A DNA stretch of 64,000 bases from Dokdonella sp. (GTDB lineage: Bacteria; Pseudomonadota; Gammaproteobacteria; Xanthomonadales; Rhodanobacteraceae), in the NCBI GenBank assembly GCA_019634795.1, contig JAHCAR010000004.1:62001-126000 (forward strand). The letters run 5' to 3'. Positions 52,322 through 61,016 of the stretch are shown here, piece after piece. The notes under the pieces are model-generated. The model was not told the origin of the DNA, made no database searches, and worked only from the letters and a program-made list of their open reading frames with translations. The position numbers and the translations under genes were made by a program. Numbering within the stretch: the stretch's first letter is position 1; each line of letters begins with the position of its first letter.

Positions 52322-53215
52322 ATGCGTAAACCCATCCTGATCGCCATTCCGCTGAGCTTGTTGCTGGCGGGCTGCCTGTCGAACACGCGCCCGGCGGCGC
52401 CGGTTGCGACCGCCGTACCGGCCGCGGTGACCGCGCCTGCCGCGGACGACAATCTGAATGCCGTGGCCTGGAGCCAGACGGCGGTCGAGCGCGATCTGAT
52501 CTACCGCCAGACCTACCATGCCGCCGCCTTGCAGCTGGACCGCGCGCTCGCCGATCCGGGCTGGGAAGCGCTGGCCAGCGGCGAACGCAAGACTGCGGTC
52601 GTGGACCCGTCGAAGACCGCCGTCATCCTCGACGTCGACGAAACCGCCCTCGACAATTCGCCCTACCAGGCCCAACTGATCGCCAATGGCACGCACTATG
52701 ACGAATTCACCTGGTCGCAATGGTGCCGCGAGGAAAAGGCCACAGCGGTGCCTGGCGCGGTCGAATTCGCGCGCCTGGCCGCCGACCGCGGGGTGACCGT
52801 TTTCTACCTCTCGAACCGGGCCAGCGATCTGGCCGAAGCGACCCTCGACAACCTGCGCAAGCGCGATTTTCCGATCGCCGAAGGCGAGCAGGTATTCCTT
52901 GGTCTCGGCACCGTCGTTTCGGGCTGCGAACAGAATGGCAGCGAAAAAGGTTGCCGGCGTGAGCTCATCTCACGCAATTACCGCGTCCTCCTGCAGGTCG
53001 GCGACCAGATCGGCGACCTCGTCGATGTGCTCGCCAATACCCCGGCAGGCCGCCAGCAGGCTGTTGCGCCGTATCTCGACTGGATCGGCGAACGTTGGTT
53101 CGTCCTGCCGAACCCGACCTACGGCTCGTGGGAACCGGCGCTGTTCAATAATGACTGGAGCCAGCCAGCCGCGGTGCGTCGGCGGGCCAAGCTCGATGCG
53201 TTGCGCCTGGAGTGA
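52322..53215 (+). CDS. HAD-family acid phosphatase lipoprotein (e(P4)/class C-like)
   Basis: A 297-residue outer-membrane or periplasmic lipoprotein with lipobox LAGC ('LIAIPLSLLLAGC'). The catalytic motif I is 'AVILDVDETALDNSPYQAQL', and motif II is near 'VTVFYLSNRASD'. Lys in 'GCRRELISRNYRVLLQVGDQ' and Asp in 'DQIGDL' form the later motifs. This is the DDDD-type class C acid phosphatase/5'-nucleotidase layout. It probably scavenges phosphate from nucleotides outside the cytoplasm. Confidence 0.92.
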   Translation: MRKPILIAIPLSLLLAGCLSNTRPAAPVATAVPAAVTAPAADDNLNAVAWSQTAVERDLIYRQTYHAAALQLDRALADPGWEALASGERKTAVVDPSKTAVILDVDETALDNSPYQAQLIANGTHYDEFTWSQWCREEKATAVPGAVEFARLAADRGVTVFYLSNRASDLAEATLDNLRKRDFPIAEGEQVFLGLGTVVSGCEQNGSEKGCRRELISRNYRVLLQVGDQIGDLVDVLANTPAGRQQAVAPYLDWIGERWFVLPNPTYGSWEPALFNNDWSQPAAVRRRAKLDALRLE

Positions 53216-53432
53216 TGAAATTCCTGAGGAAATAATGTTTATTATCAACGCATTATCTATTGCAACTTAAGGTATTGCATTAGGAATAACATCGCCGTAA
53301 CATGTGGCCCAAGAACTTCAAGGGCACCTGCAGCGCCCAACCCTGGAAACACACCGCAAAGAACCAAGAATCGATTCCCCCTCCGGCGTTGCCGGATTGA
53401 ACCCGGAAGACATCAGTCCTCCGGGTTTTCTT
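53216..53432 (+). ncRNA. Candidate small RNA or short leader with terminator
   Basis: After the phosphatase stop the sequence turns sharply AT-rich (about 53218-53292), then GC-rich, and ends in an intrinsic terminator (stem AACCCGGA 53400-53407 with TCCGGGTT 53420-53427, tail TTTTCTTTT). The stretch between AT-rich promoter-like DNA and terminator is about 130 bases, the size of a small RNA. A 32-codon frame (53302-53400) lies in it but lacks a ribosome site. Alternatively it is simply the phosphatase terminator region. Confidence 0.4.
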
Positions 53433-53433
53433 T
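53400..53433 (+). terminator. Intrinsic terminator upstream of the 53489 lipoprotein gene
   Basis: An eight-base stem with a 12-base loop is followed by TTTTCTTTT. It closes transcription from the left before the lipoprotein gene. Confidence 0.85.
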
Positions 53434-53488
53434 TGTGCGGGGTATCGGACTGGTAGAGTGCGCGCCTCACTTCCAGTGCGGATTTTCC

Positions 53489-54388
53489 ATGTCGAAGTTT
53501 CTTGCCCGCGTCTCCCTCCTGGCCATGCTTGCCTTCGTCGTCGCCGGCTGCAACCGCGACAGCGGTTCGGACACCGCGGGCGCCAAGGCCGGCCCGCAGC
53601 AAACGGTGCAGCGCTCGATCGAGCTGACCCGCAAGGGCGATATCGCCGGCCTCATCGAGCACATGCTGCCACCCGCGGAGTTTGCCCGGGTCAAGGCCGA
53701 ATGGAACGACCGCAAGAACGACGAGGAGCCGAACGAGGAACAGCGCCAGAAGTTCGCCGAAATGATGGCCAAGCTGACCGCGCCGGACGCCGTCGACACG
53801 ATCTACGCCGAAATAGAGCCCGACATTCGCCAGTTCGATGCGCAGTACCAGAAGCAGATGCCGACCATCGTCTCGATGGGCCGCGGCTATCTGCGCGGAC
53901 TGGTCCAGCAAAGCCAGGAACTGACCGCGAGCGAGAAGGAGCAGGCCAACAGCGTGATCGAAGCCCTCGCCCAGTGGGTCGAAAAGACCCGCTTCACCGA
54001 CCCCGAGCGGGTCAGGAAGGCGCTCGCCATTATCAGCGAGACCGCACGCCAGCTTGATCTGAAGACCCTCGATCAGGCTCGCGCGCTGGATTTCGACCAG
54101 TCCGCCCCGAAAATGCAGATTGCCTTCGACGGTCTCAAGAAGGTGCTCGAGGTCTACGACTTCTCGATCGACCAGACCCTCGATTCGGTCAACACCGAGC
54201 TGGTGTCGAACGAGGGCGACAAGGCCAGTGTCAAGATCTCCTATACCCTGCTCGGCACGCCGCTGGAAACGCGTTCCGAGATGGTCAGGATCGACGATCG
54301 CTGGTTTGCGCAGGACACCATCGACAAGCTCAGGGAGCGCGACGCCGGCAAGGCGGCCGCTGTCGCCCCGGCCGCCAGCGGTGGCTGA
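53489..54388 (+). CDS. Lipoprotein of unknown function
   Basis: A 299-residue protein with a lipoprotein signal (lipobox VAGC, 'LLAMLAFVVAGC'). The body is mostly helical and highly charged (Lys, Glu, Gln), with 'IELTRKGDIAGLIEHMLPPA' near the start. It ends in a small beta-rich segment with 'SVKISYTLLGTPLETRSEMV' and 'DDRWFAQDTIDKL', then an Ala-rich tail. I do not recognise the family. It stands alone, between a terminator and plsB (50-base gap). Confidence 0.75.
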   Translation: MSKFLARVSLLAMLAFVVAGCNRDSGSDTAGAKAGPQQTVQRSIELTRKGDIAGLIEHMLPPAEFARVKAEWNDRKNDEEPNEEQRQKFAEMMAKLTAPDAVDTIYAEIEPDIRQFDAQYQKQMPTIVSMGRGYLRGLVQQSQELTASEKEQANSVIEALAQWVEKTRFTDPERVRKALAIISETARQLDLKTLDQARALDFDQSAPKMQIAFDGLKKVLEVYDFSIDQTLDSVNTELVSNEGDKASVKISYTLLGTPLETRSEMVRIDDRWFAQDTIDKLRERDAGKAAAVAPAASGG

Positions 54389-54438
54389 TCGGACAGGCCC
54401 GGCGCCGGCGCAAACCGGAGCCCGGGCGAGCAACCGTC

Positions 54439-56985
54439 ATGCAACAACAACTGCCTCTCCACCGCACCTTCGATCCAGCGGCCCGCGGGCCGGCCTGGCT
54501 GAACCTGCTCGGTGCGCTCCTGCGCCCATGGATCCGCATTCGTCGTGAACCGAAGGATCCGCAGGAACTGCTGCCCGATGATGGCGTTCCGACCGTCTAC
54601 GTGGTCGAGCGCTACGGCCTGTCGGACACGCTGATCCTCGAACAGGCCTGCCGCGAGGCCGGCCTGCCCTCGCCATACGAGGCCGCCGGAAAGCTGCCGA
54701 TCAAGCGCACCCGCGCGATCATCGCACTGACCCCCCGGCCGAGCCTGTTCCGCTCGCGCCCGCATTCCTCGCGTTCGGAAACGCTGAGCCAGCTGGCCGA
54801 ACTGATCAGCGAGAATCGCCAGGACGACATCCGCCTGGTACCCGTGTCGATCTTCGTCGGCCGCGCGCCGGACCGCCAGTCCGGCTGGTTCCGCGTGCTG
54901 TTCGCCGAGAACTGGGTCGTGGTCGGCCGCTTCCGCCGCCTGCTCGCCATCCTGCTCAACGGTCGCGACACGATCGTGCAATTCTCGGCGCCGGTTTCGC
55001 TGCGCCAGACCCTCGACGAGCAGGGCGATGCCGCCCTCGAACGCAGCGTGCGCAAACTGTCTCGCGTCCTGCGCGTGCATTTCCGCCTGACCCGGACCAC
55101 GATCATCGGTGCCGACCTGTCGCACCGGCGGACCGTGGTCGATGCCGTCGTCGATGCCGATTCGGTGCGCCAGACCATCACCGCGGTAGCGGCCAAGGAA
55201 AACATCCGCGAGGAACAGGCCCGGCGCCGCGCGCGCGGCTACGCCCTCGAGATCGCCGCCGACTATTCGCACACGGTGGTGCGCTCGATCTCGTTCATGC
55301 TGATCGCATTGTGGAACAAGCTCTACGACGGCGTCGTCATGCACCACTTCGACAAGCTGCGTGCTGTGGCGCCCGGACACGAGGTGATCTACGTGCCCTG
55401 CCATCGGAGCCATGTCGACTACCTGCTGCTCAGCTACACGCTGTACCAGAACGGCCTGGTACCGCCGCATATCGCCGCCGGCGTGAACCTGAACCTGCCA
55501 GGGCTCGGCGCGATCCTGCGCCGTGGCGGCGCCTTCTTCCTGCGCCGCAGCTTCAAGTCCAATGCGCTGTATTCGGCGGTCTTCACCGAATACGTCAGCC
55601 AGCTGTTCGCCCGCGGCGTGGCCCTGGAATACTTCATCGAAGGCGGGCGATCGCGCACCGGACGGCTGCTGACTCCACGCAGCGGCATGCTCGCCATGAC
55701 CCTGCGCAGCTTCCTGCGCGAATCGCGCCGACCGGTGATCTTCCAACCGGTCTATTTCGGCTACGAAAAACTGATGGAGGGCAAGTCCTACATCGGCGAG
55801 CTGTCGGGCAAACCGAAGGAGAAGGAATCGCTGATCGGCCTGCTGCGCGCGTTCCGCGTGCTGCGCCAGCACTATGGCAAGGTCACGATCAATTTCGGCG
55901 AGCCGATCGAGCTGGCGCCGCTGCTCGACGAGGTCGCGCCGAGCTGGCGTGCCTCCACCGGCGCGCCGGAGAGCAAGCCCGAATGGTTGCCAGCGGCGGT
56001 CGATACGCTGGCCGAGCGCATCCAGTCGAACATCAACCGCGCCGTCGACGTCAATCCGATCAACCTGCTCGCCCTGGCCCTGCTGGCCATGCCCAAGCAC
56101 GCCATGGCAGAGGCCGACCTGCTCGCCCAGATCGGCCTGTGCAAGGACCTGCTGCTTGCCCTGCCGTTCGGCGACCGCATGACGATCACCGACAAGAATC
56201 CGGCCGAGATCATCGCCTACGGCGAATCGATGCAATGGGTCCGGCGCGTCGAGCATCCGCTCGGCGACGTGCTCGTCGTCGAAGGCGACAATTCGGTGCT
56301 GCTCTCGTATTTCCGCAACAACGTGCAGCACGTGTTCGTCGCCGCGGCCTGGATCGCCTGCTGCTTCCTCAACAACCGGCGCATGAGCCGGACCACTCTG
56401 TTGCGCATCGGGCGCCTGGTCTATCCATTCATCCGCGCCGAACTGTTCCTGCCCTGGAGCGAGGACGAATTCCGCGAGCGCCTGCAGGTGACCCTCGACT
56501 TCTTCGTCAAGCGCGGCCTGCTCGCCACGGATGCCGATGGCCGCGTGCTCGAGCGCGCCCCTGGCCAGAGTGACAGTGCCTTCCAGTTGCGCGTGATGTC
56601 GCACAGCCTGCTGCAGGCCGTCGAGCGCTACTACATCACGCTGGCCCTGCTGGTCAGCAATGGCCGGCATACGCTGTCGGCAGCCGAGCTGGAGAACCTC
56701 TGTTCGCTGACCGCGCAGCGCCTGTCCCTGCTGCACCAGCTGAACGCGCCGGAATTCTTCGATCGTTCGCTGTTCCGCGGCTTCATCCAGAAACTGCGCG
56801 AACGCCGGGTGATCTGGGCCGATGAAAACAACAAGCTCGATTTCGATGCCGGGCTCGAGGATCTGGTCAAGGAGTCGAAGGTCATCCTGAGCCGGGACAT
56901 CCGTCACGGCATCCTCAAGCTGACCGCCGAACTGCCGATGGCGAGCGGCGAAGCCGACGCCGGGCGCAGCGACGAAGCGGCCTGA
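54439..56985 (+). CDS. plsB: Glycerol-3-phosphate 1-O-acyltransferase PlsB
   Basis: An 848-residue inner-membrane-associated enzyme making 1-acyl-glycerol-3-phosphate, the first step of phospholipid synthesis. The acyltransferase blocks are in order: 'PCHRSHVDYLLLSYTLYQ' (HX4D), 'LRRGGAFFLRRSFKSN', 'EYFIEGGRSRTGRLLTPRSG' and 'RPVIFQPVYFGYEKLMEGKS'. Length is slightly above E. coli PlsB (about 807). It starts 50 bases after the lipoprotein gene. Confidence 0.96.
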   Translation: MQQQLPLHRTFDPAARGPAWLNLLGALLRPWIRIRREPKDPQELLPDDGVPTVYVVERYGLSDTLILEQACREAGLPSPYEAAGKLPIKRTRAIIALTPRPSLFRSRPHSSRSETLSQLAELISENRQDDIRLVPVSIFVGRAPDRQSGWFRVLFAENWVVVGRFRRLLAILLNGRDTIVQFSAPVSLRQTLDEQGDAALERSVRKLSRVLRVHFRLTRTTIIGADLSHRRTVVDAVVDADSVRQTITAVAAKENIREEQARRRARGYALEIAADYSHTVVRSISFMLIALWNKLYDGVVMHHFDKLRAVAPGHEVIYVPCHRSHVDYLLLSYTLYQNGLVPPHIAAGVNLNLPGLGAILRRGGAFFLRRSFKSNALYSAVFTEYVSQLFARGVALEYFIEGGRSRTGRLLTPRSGMLAMTLRSFLRESRRPVIFQPVYFGYEKLMEGKSYIGELSGKPKEKESLIGLLRAFRVLRQHYGKVTINFGEPIELAPLLDEVAPSWRASTGAPESKPEWLPAAVDTLAERIQSNINRAVDVNPINLLALALLAMPKHAMAEADLLAQIGLCKDLLLALPFGDRMTITDKNPAEIIAYGESMQWVRRVEHPLGDVLVVEGDNSVLLSYFRNNVQHVFVAAAWIACCFLNNRRMSRTTLLRIGRLVYPFIRAELFLPWSEDEFRERLQVTLDFFVKRGLLATDADGRVLERAPGQSDSAFQLRVMSHSLLQAVERYYITLALLVSNGRHTLSAAELENLCSLTAQRLSLLHQLNAPEFFDRSLFRGFIQKLRERRVIWADENNKLDFDAGLEDLVKESKVILSRDIRHGILKLTAELPMASGEADAGRSDEAA

Positions 56986-57022
56986 TCCGCTGGCGATGTC
57001 ATCGGTTGTTGCCCGACCCGGG

Positions 57023-57229
57023 TCAGGCGTCGAGATCCGGGATCAACTGGCTTTCGAGCAAGGCGATCGAATCCTTCAGATGCAGCTTGCGCTTCTTCAA
57101 TCGCTTCAGTTCGAGTTCGTCGTTGCCGGGGTCGAGCACCAGCCGCGCGATCATCGCGTCGAGTTCGCGATGCTCGGCCTTGAGCGCCGTCAGGCGGCGT
57201 ACGGTGGCCGCGGGGTCTTCGGGGTTCAT
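57023..57229 (-). CDS. DUF465 (YdcH-like) small coiled-coil protein
   Basis: A 68-residue helical protein: 'VRRLTALKAEHRELDAMIAR' and 'LELKRLKKRKLHLKDSIALL', the family pattern. The ATG at 57229 is preferred over an upstream in-frame start at 57268. It is convergent with plsB, and no function is established for the family. Confidence 0.88.
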   Translation of the reverse strand: MNPEDPAATVRRLTALKAEHRELDAMIARLVLDPGNDELELKRLKKRKLHLKDSIALLESQLIPDLDA

Positions 57230-57383
57230 CGGTCCGCTAGCCTCCACCCGGGGGAACACACAGGGCATGCCGGACGCAGGAGGACGGCCGGCAATTGCAA
57301 GGCGCCCAGTCTAACGCCGCCGCAGCCGCTCGCGCATGCGCGCCATGGCGGTTCGCCGTGGCCAACCGGAAACCTCTGAACCG

Positions 57384-58226
57384 ATGACCACGGAAATATC
57401 CGGGCAGGATCCGACCACGTCGCTGAAGCGCCGCCTGCGCCATCAGGTCGGCCAGGCGATCGCCGACTACCGGATGATCGGCGACGGCGACCGCGTCATG
57501 GTCTGCCTGTCCGGTGGCAAGGATTCGTGGACCCTGCTCGACATCCTGCGCGACCTGCAAGCGCGGGCGCCGGTCCGCTTCGAACTGCTCGCCGTACACC
57601 TCGACCAGAAGCAACCCGGCTACGACGCCAGCCTGCTGCCCGACGCACTGCGCGGCGCGGGCATTCCATTCCGGATCATCGAGCAGGACACCTACAGCGT
57701 CGTCCGGCGCGTCATCCCCGAAGGCAGGACCCTGTGCAGCCTGTGTTCGCGTCTGCGCCGTGGCGCGCTCTACGATTTCGCCGCGAACAACGGCTTCAAC
57801 CGCATCGCCCTCGGCCACCACCGCGACGACATCGTCGAAACCTTGTTCCTCAACCTGTTCCACCAGGCCCGGCTCAAGGCCATGCCGCCGAAGCTGCGCT
57901 CCGATGACGGCCGCAACGTGGTGATCCGTCCGCTGGCCTATTCCAATGAAGCCGACATCGCCGCCTATGCCGGGCTGCGCGGCTTCCCGATCCTGCCCTG
58001 CAACCTGTGCGGCTCGCAGGAGACCCTGCAGCGCAAGGCGATCAAGGCCATGCTGGCCGCCTGGGAGCGCGAGGCCCCCGGCCGCAGCGAAGCGATCTTC
58101 CGGGCCCTGACCCGGGTCGACCCTTCGCAGCTGGCCGATCCGCAGCTGTTCGACTTCGGCGCGCTCGGAACGGATCCCGCACAGCGGTATCCTGAGCAGG
58201 ACGGCGCCGAGGCCATCGCGCCGTAA
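57384..58226 (+). CDS. ttcA: tRNA 2-thiocytidine-32 synthetase TtcA
   Basis: A 280-residue PP-loop ATPase that thiolates C32 of some tRNAs. PP-loop '[16 protein letters not shown]', first CxxC '[14 protein letters not shown]', '[16 protein letters not shown]' and second CxxC 'PCNLCGSQE' are all present, giving the iron-sulfur ligands. The start at 57384 is chosen over an in-frame ATG at 57336, which has no ribosome site. Confidence 0.96.
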   Translation: MTTEISGQDPTTSLKRRLRHQVGQAIADYRMIGDGDRVMVCLSGGKDSWTLLDILRDLQARAPVRFELLAVHLDQKQPGYDASLLPDALRGAGIPFRIIEQDTYSVVRRVIPEGRTLCSLCSRLRRGALYDFAANNGFNRIALGHHRDDIVETLFLNLFHQARLKAMPPKLRSDDGRNVVIRPLAYSNEADIAAYAGLRGFPILPCNLCGSQETLQRKAIKAMLAAWEREAPGRSEAIFRALTRVDPSQLADPQLFDFGALGTDPAQRYPEQDGAEAIAP

Positions 58227-58306
58227 CACTCCCGCAATCTCAGCGCCTGATCCGCGGCACCGCCAGGATCGCGTCCCTGTCAATCCAATGGAACCCGCAA
58301 CCGCCC

Positions 58307-59224
58307 ATGTTCTTCCGCAACCTGACCCTGTTCCGATTCCCGAAAAACACCAGCAAGTCCCTGTCCGAACTGGAAACCCGTCTCGCCGATCACCGCCTGC
58401 GCCCCTGCGGACCGATCGAACTGGCGACGCGGGGATTCGTGTCCCCGTACGGACGCGAGTCGGAGGAACTCGTGCACCGCTCCGGCAAGTTCGCGCTGGT
58501 CGCTATCGGCAGCGAGGACAAGCTGCTGCCGGCCTCGGTAATTGCCGAAGCCCTGGCCGAGAAGATCTCCGCGATCAACGCAAAGGAGGGGCGACGGATC
58601 GGTGCGCGTGAGCGCAAGCGGCTCAAGGAAGAGGTCGTCACCGACCTGTTGCCGCGGGCCTTCGTGCGCCCCTCGCGCACCTTCGCCTACCTGGCCGAGG
58701 ATTCCGGCTGGCTGGTCATCGACACGGCCAGCCGCAAGTCCGCAGAAGAGGCCGTCAGCCAGATCCGCGAGGCCCTCGGGCGGTTTCCGGCCACGCCGAT
58801 GGCGCCGACCGAATCGCCGAGAATCCTGATGACGGACTGGCTCGTCGGTGGCAAGCTTCCTGCAGGGCTGAGCTGGGGCGACGAATGCGAATTGCGCGAT
58901 CCCGCGGAGGCGGGCGCCGTGGTCCGCTGCAGGCGCCAGGACCTTGAATCCGATGAGGTGCGGGAGCATCTGAAATCGGGTAAACAGGTGTTTCAACTGG
59001 GACTGGAACTCGACGGGCGCATGGCGTTCGTACTCGGCGAGGACCTGACCGTCAGGAAATTCCGCTTCCTCGATGTCGTGCTCGACGAGATCGGCGACGA
59101 GGCCTCGGAATCGGCGCAGGCCGAGCTCGATGCGCGGTTTGCCCTGATGACCCTGGAAACGAAGCGCCTTCTCGAAAAGCTGGATGAGTGGTTCGGTTTG
59201 CCGCGACCGGACGCGAAGGACTGA
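58307..59224 (+). CDS. rdgC: Recombination-associated protein RdgC
   Basis: A 305-residue DNA-binding ring protein that limits RecA activity. 'MFFRNLTLFRF', 'PCGPIELATRGFVSPYGRES', 'AINAKEGRRIGARERKRLKE' and 'LLPRAFVRPSRTFAYL' are diagnostic, and length is normal. It is followed after 28 bases by the ygjP-like gene and is probably transcribed with it. Confidence 0.97.
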   Translation: MFFRNLTLFRFPKNTSKSLSELETRLADHRLRPCGPIELATRGFVSPYGRESEELVHRSGKFALVAIGSEDKLLPASVIAEALAEKISAINAKEGRRIGARERKRLKEEVVTDLLPRAFVRPSRTFAYLAEDSGWLVIDTASRKSAEEAVSQIREALGRFPATPMAPTESPRILMTDWLVGGKLPAGLSWGDECELRDPAEAGAVVRCRRQDLESDEVREHLKSGKQVFQLGLELDGRMAFVLGEDLTVRKFRFLDVVLDEIGDEASESAQAELDARFALMTLETKRLLEKLDEWFGLPRPDAKD

Positions 59225-59252
59225 AGGAGTTGCCAGCGGCAGGAAGACACCG

Positions 59253-60014
59253 ATGAAGCTGGATACGGAAAACAGTTACCTGGAACTGCCGACCCTGGCC
59301 GGCGAAAAGATCAAGGTGCTGCGCAGGAGCCACCCGAGGGCACGGCGCCTGCGACTGACCGTGACCTCCGGCGGCGCGCGGGTCACCTATCCCGAAGGCA
59401 CCCATCCGGCCCAGGTCTTCGCCTTCCTGAGGAAGCACGGCGAATGGCTGGAGCGCAAGCTCGACGAGCTCAAGCTCGGTGCCCAGCCGCCGGCGCTCGA
59501 ACCGGGCGCGACCACGGTGATTCCGCTGCGCGGTGAAACCACGCGTCTGGTCTGGCGGGCCGGCGCCTATCCGCGCATCGAATTGAATGCCGATCGCCTC
59601 GTGCTGACTCTGCCCGAGCCGCACCGGCGTGCGCTCGAGGCGGCCCGTGGTCTGCTGCGCTCGTTTTTCGAGGCGCAGATGCGCCGCGACGTCTCGCGCT
59701 GGCTGGCCCGCATCTGCCCGCAGCTCGGCCTCGCGCCGAACGCGGTGCGCATCCGGCCCCTGAAGAGCCTCTGGGGCAGCCTCGATACGCGCGACCGGGT
59801 CACCCTCGACCTGGCCCTGGCCCTGGCCCCGCCGGCCGCCCTCAAATACGTCGTCGTGCATGAGCTCTGCCATTTGCGCATCCGCAATCATTCGCGGCGT
59901 TTCTGGTCGCTGGTCGAGACGATCCAGCCGCACTGGCAAGAGCAGCGCGACTGGCTGCGCGTGAATGGCCAGGCGCTGAAAGCCGAACTCGGCCGCCTGA
60001 TCCAGGCGCCGTAA
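59253..60014 (+). CDS. YgjP-like (DUF45) zinc metallopeptidase
   Basis: A 253-residue protein with the WLM/YgjP layout: a beta-rich N-terminal half ('RRSHPRARRLRLTVTSGGAR'), then 'RIRPLKSLWGSLDTRDRVTL' and the zinc site 'YVVVHELCHLRIRNHSRRFW' (HExxH plus a later His). ATG at 59253 follows AGGAAG. Substrate unknown. It ends 6 bases from the convergent alpha/beta hydrolase stop. Confidence 0.9.
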   Translation: MKLDTENSYLELPTLAGEKIKVLRRSHPRARRLRLTVTSGGARVTYPEGTHPAQVFAFLRKHGEWLERKLDELKLGAQPPALEPGATTVIPLRGETTRLVWRAGAYPRIELNADRLVLTLPEPHRRALEAARGLLRSFFEAQMRRDVSRWLARICPQLGLAPNAVRIRPLKSLWGSLDTRDRVTLDLALALAPPAALKYVVVHELCHLRIRNHSRRFWSLVETIQPHWQEQRDWLRVNGQALKAELGRLIQAP

Positions 60015-60020
60015 GCGGCT

Positions 60021-61016
60021 TCAGCCGGCTTCGAGAAAACGGTTGATGGCGGCAGCCACCGGTAGCGGATCCTCGAGATGCAGGTGATGGCTGCCCTGCA
60101 TGCGGACAACCTCGATATCGCCGAGCAGCGCGATGCGGGCCTGCATGGTCGCGCGCTGCAGGTAGGGCGCCTCCGGCTCGGCCAGCACGAGCAGGGTCTT
60201 GGCGACGATGTTCGGCAGGACCACCGCGAGCTGTTCCTCGGTCAGCCGGGTCGGACTCGGCAAGGTCAAGGCCGGATCGGAGGACCAACTGAGGCCAGGT
60301 AACGCCTGGTCCTTTTCGAGGCCTAGGTCTCCATCGCCGCTTTTGCTTTGCGTCCGCTGCACCCCCACACCCGACAATCCGCGCGGAACCGCATCGCCCC
60401 TCTCGAGCCCACCCTCTCCATCGCCGCCGCCCTCGCGCGCAACCCGCACCCCGCGCTCGACGATACAGCGCGCCGCCTGCCCGGAAAGCTGGCCCGCACT
60501 GCGTCGCGCCTCGATCGCCGCGTCGAGGTCCGGGAATACACGAAGACCGTTGCCCTTGAAGGCTGCGCGCGCGGTCAGCGACCGCCGCAATTGCTCGCAG
60601 GTCTTGTCCACGGCCAGGGTCAGCGGGCCCAAGCCTTCGATCAGCAGCAGGCGGCCGACCCTTTCCGGGCACAGCGCGGCAAACATGCTGACCAGGGTGG
60701 CCCCGAGCGAGTGTCCTAGAAGGTCGACAGTCGGCCAGCCGAAGCTGCGCACGACCTCGCCGAGATCGTCGAGAAAATCGACATACGGATACCAGTTGCC
60801 GGGCGGACGATGGTCGGAGCGACCGTGACCGGCCAGATCGAGGGCGATCACGCGCCGCCCGCGCAGCAAGGGCGCCAGCCGGTCGAAGCTGCCTGCGTTG
60901 TCGAGCCAGCCATGCAGGGCCAGGATCGGCGGGTCGTCGGCATGACCCCAGGCCTTGGCGGCGAGGCTCAGATGGCGCAGCGGAATGCGCAGTTCTTCGG
61001 CCTTCTGCTCGCTCAT
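60021..61016 (-). CDS. Alpha/beta hydrolase with repeat-derived internal insertion
   Basis: A 331-residue hydrolase: 'ILALHGWLDNAGSF', 'ALDLAGHGRSDHRP', nucleophile Ser in 'LLGHSLGATLVSMFAALCPE', a cap region, Asp near 'LVLAEPEAPYL' and the final His in 'MQGSHHLHLEDP'. Between 'AARCIVERGVR' and 'LSWSSDPALTLPSPTRLTEE', where relatives have a short link, lie about 50 Gly/Asp/Glu-rich residues that look like translated intergenic repeat (60290-60445). The frame is intact, so the enzyme may still fold. It overlaps hemH by ATGA. Confidence 0.85.
   Translation of the reverse strand: MSEQKAEELRIPLRHLSLAAKAWGHADDPPILALHGWLDNAGSFDRLAPLLRGRRVIALDLAGHGRSDHRPPGNWYPYVDFLDDLGEVVRSFGWPTVDLLGHSLGATLVSMFAALCPERVGRLLLIEGLGPLTLAVDKTCEQLRRSLTARAAFKGNGLRVFPDLDAAIEARRSAGQLSGQAARCIVERGVRVAREGGGDGEGGLERGDAVPRGLSGVGVQRTQSKSGDGDLGLEKDQALPGLSWSSDPALTLPSPTRLTEEQLAVVLPNIVAKTLLVLAEPEAPYLQRATMQARIALLGDIEVVRMQGSHHLHLEDPLPVAAAINRFLEAG
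60290..60445. repeat. Low-complexity repeat-like insert inside the hydrolase gene
   Basis: The segment contains a direct repeat (CTCCATCGCCGC at 60329-60340 and 60415-60426) and GC-rich imperfect palindromes. Its base composition and peptide ('GGGDGEGGLERGDAVPRG') are unlike the flanking hydrolase. Boundaries are approximate. Confidence 0.6.

Noticed and set aside
54241-56907. Very long open frame antisense to plsB (and a similar one antisense to the RND pump at 3960-6515)
   Set aside because: Low-complexity His/Gln/Arg/Gly-rich translation with no family pattern. It mirrors codon bias of a well-supported gene on the other strand, as is common at high GC.
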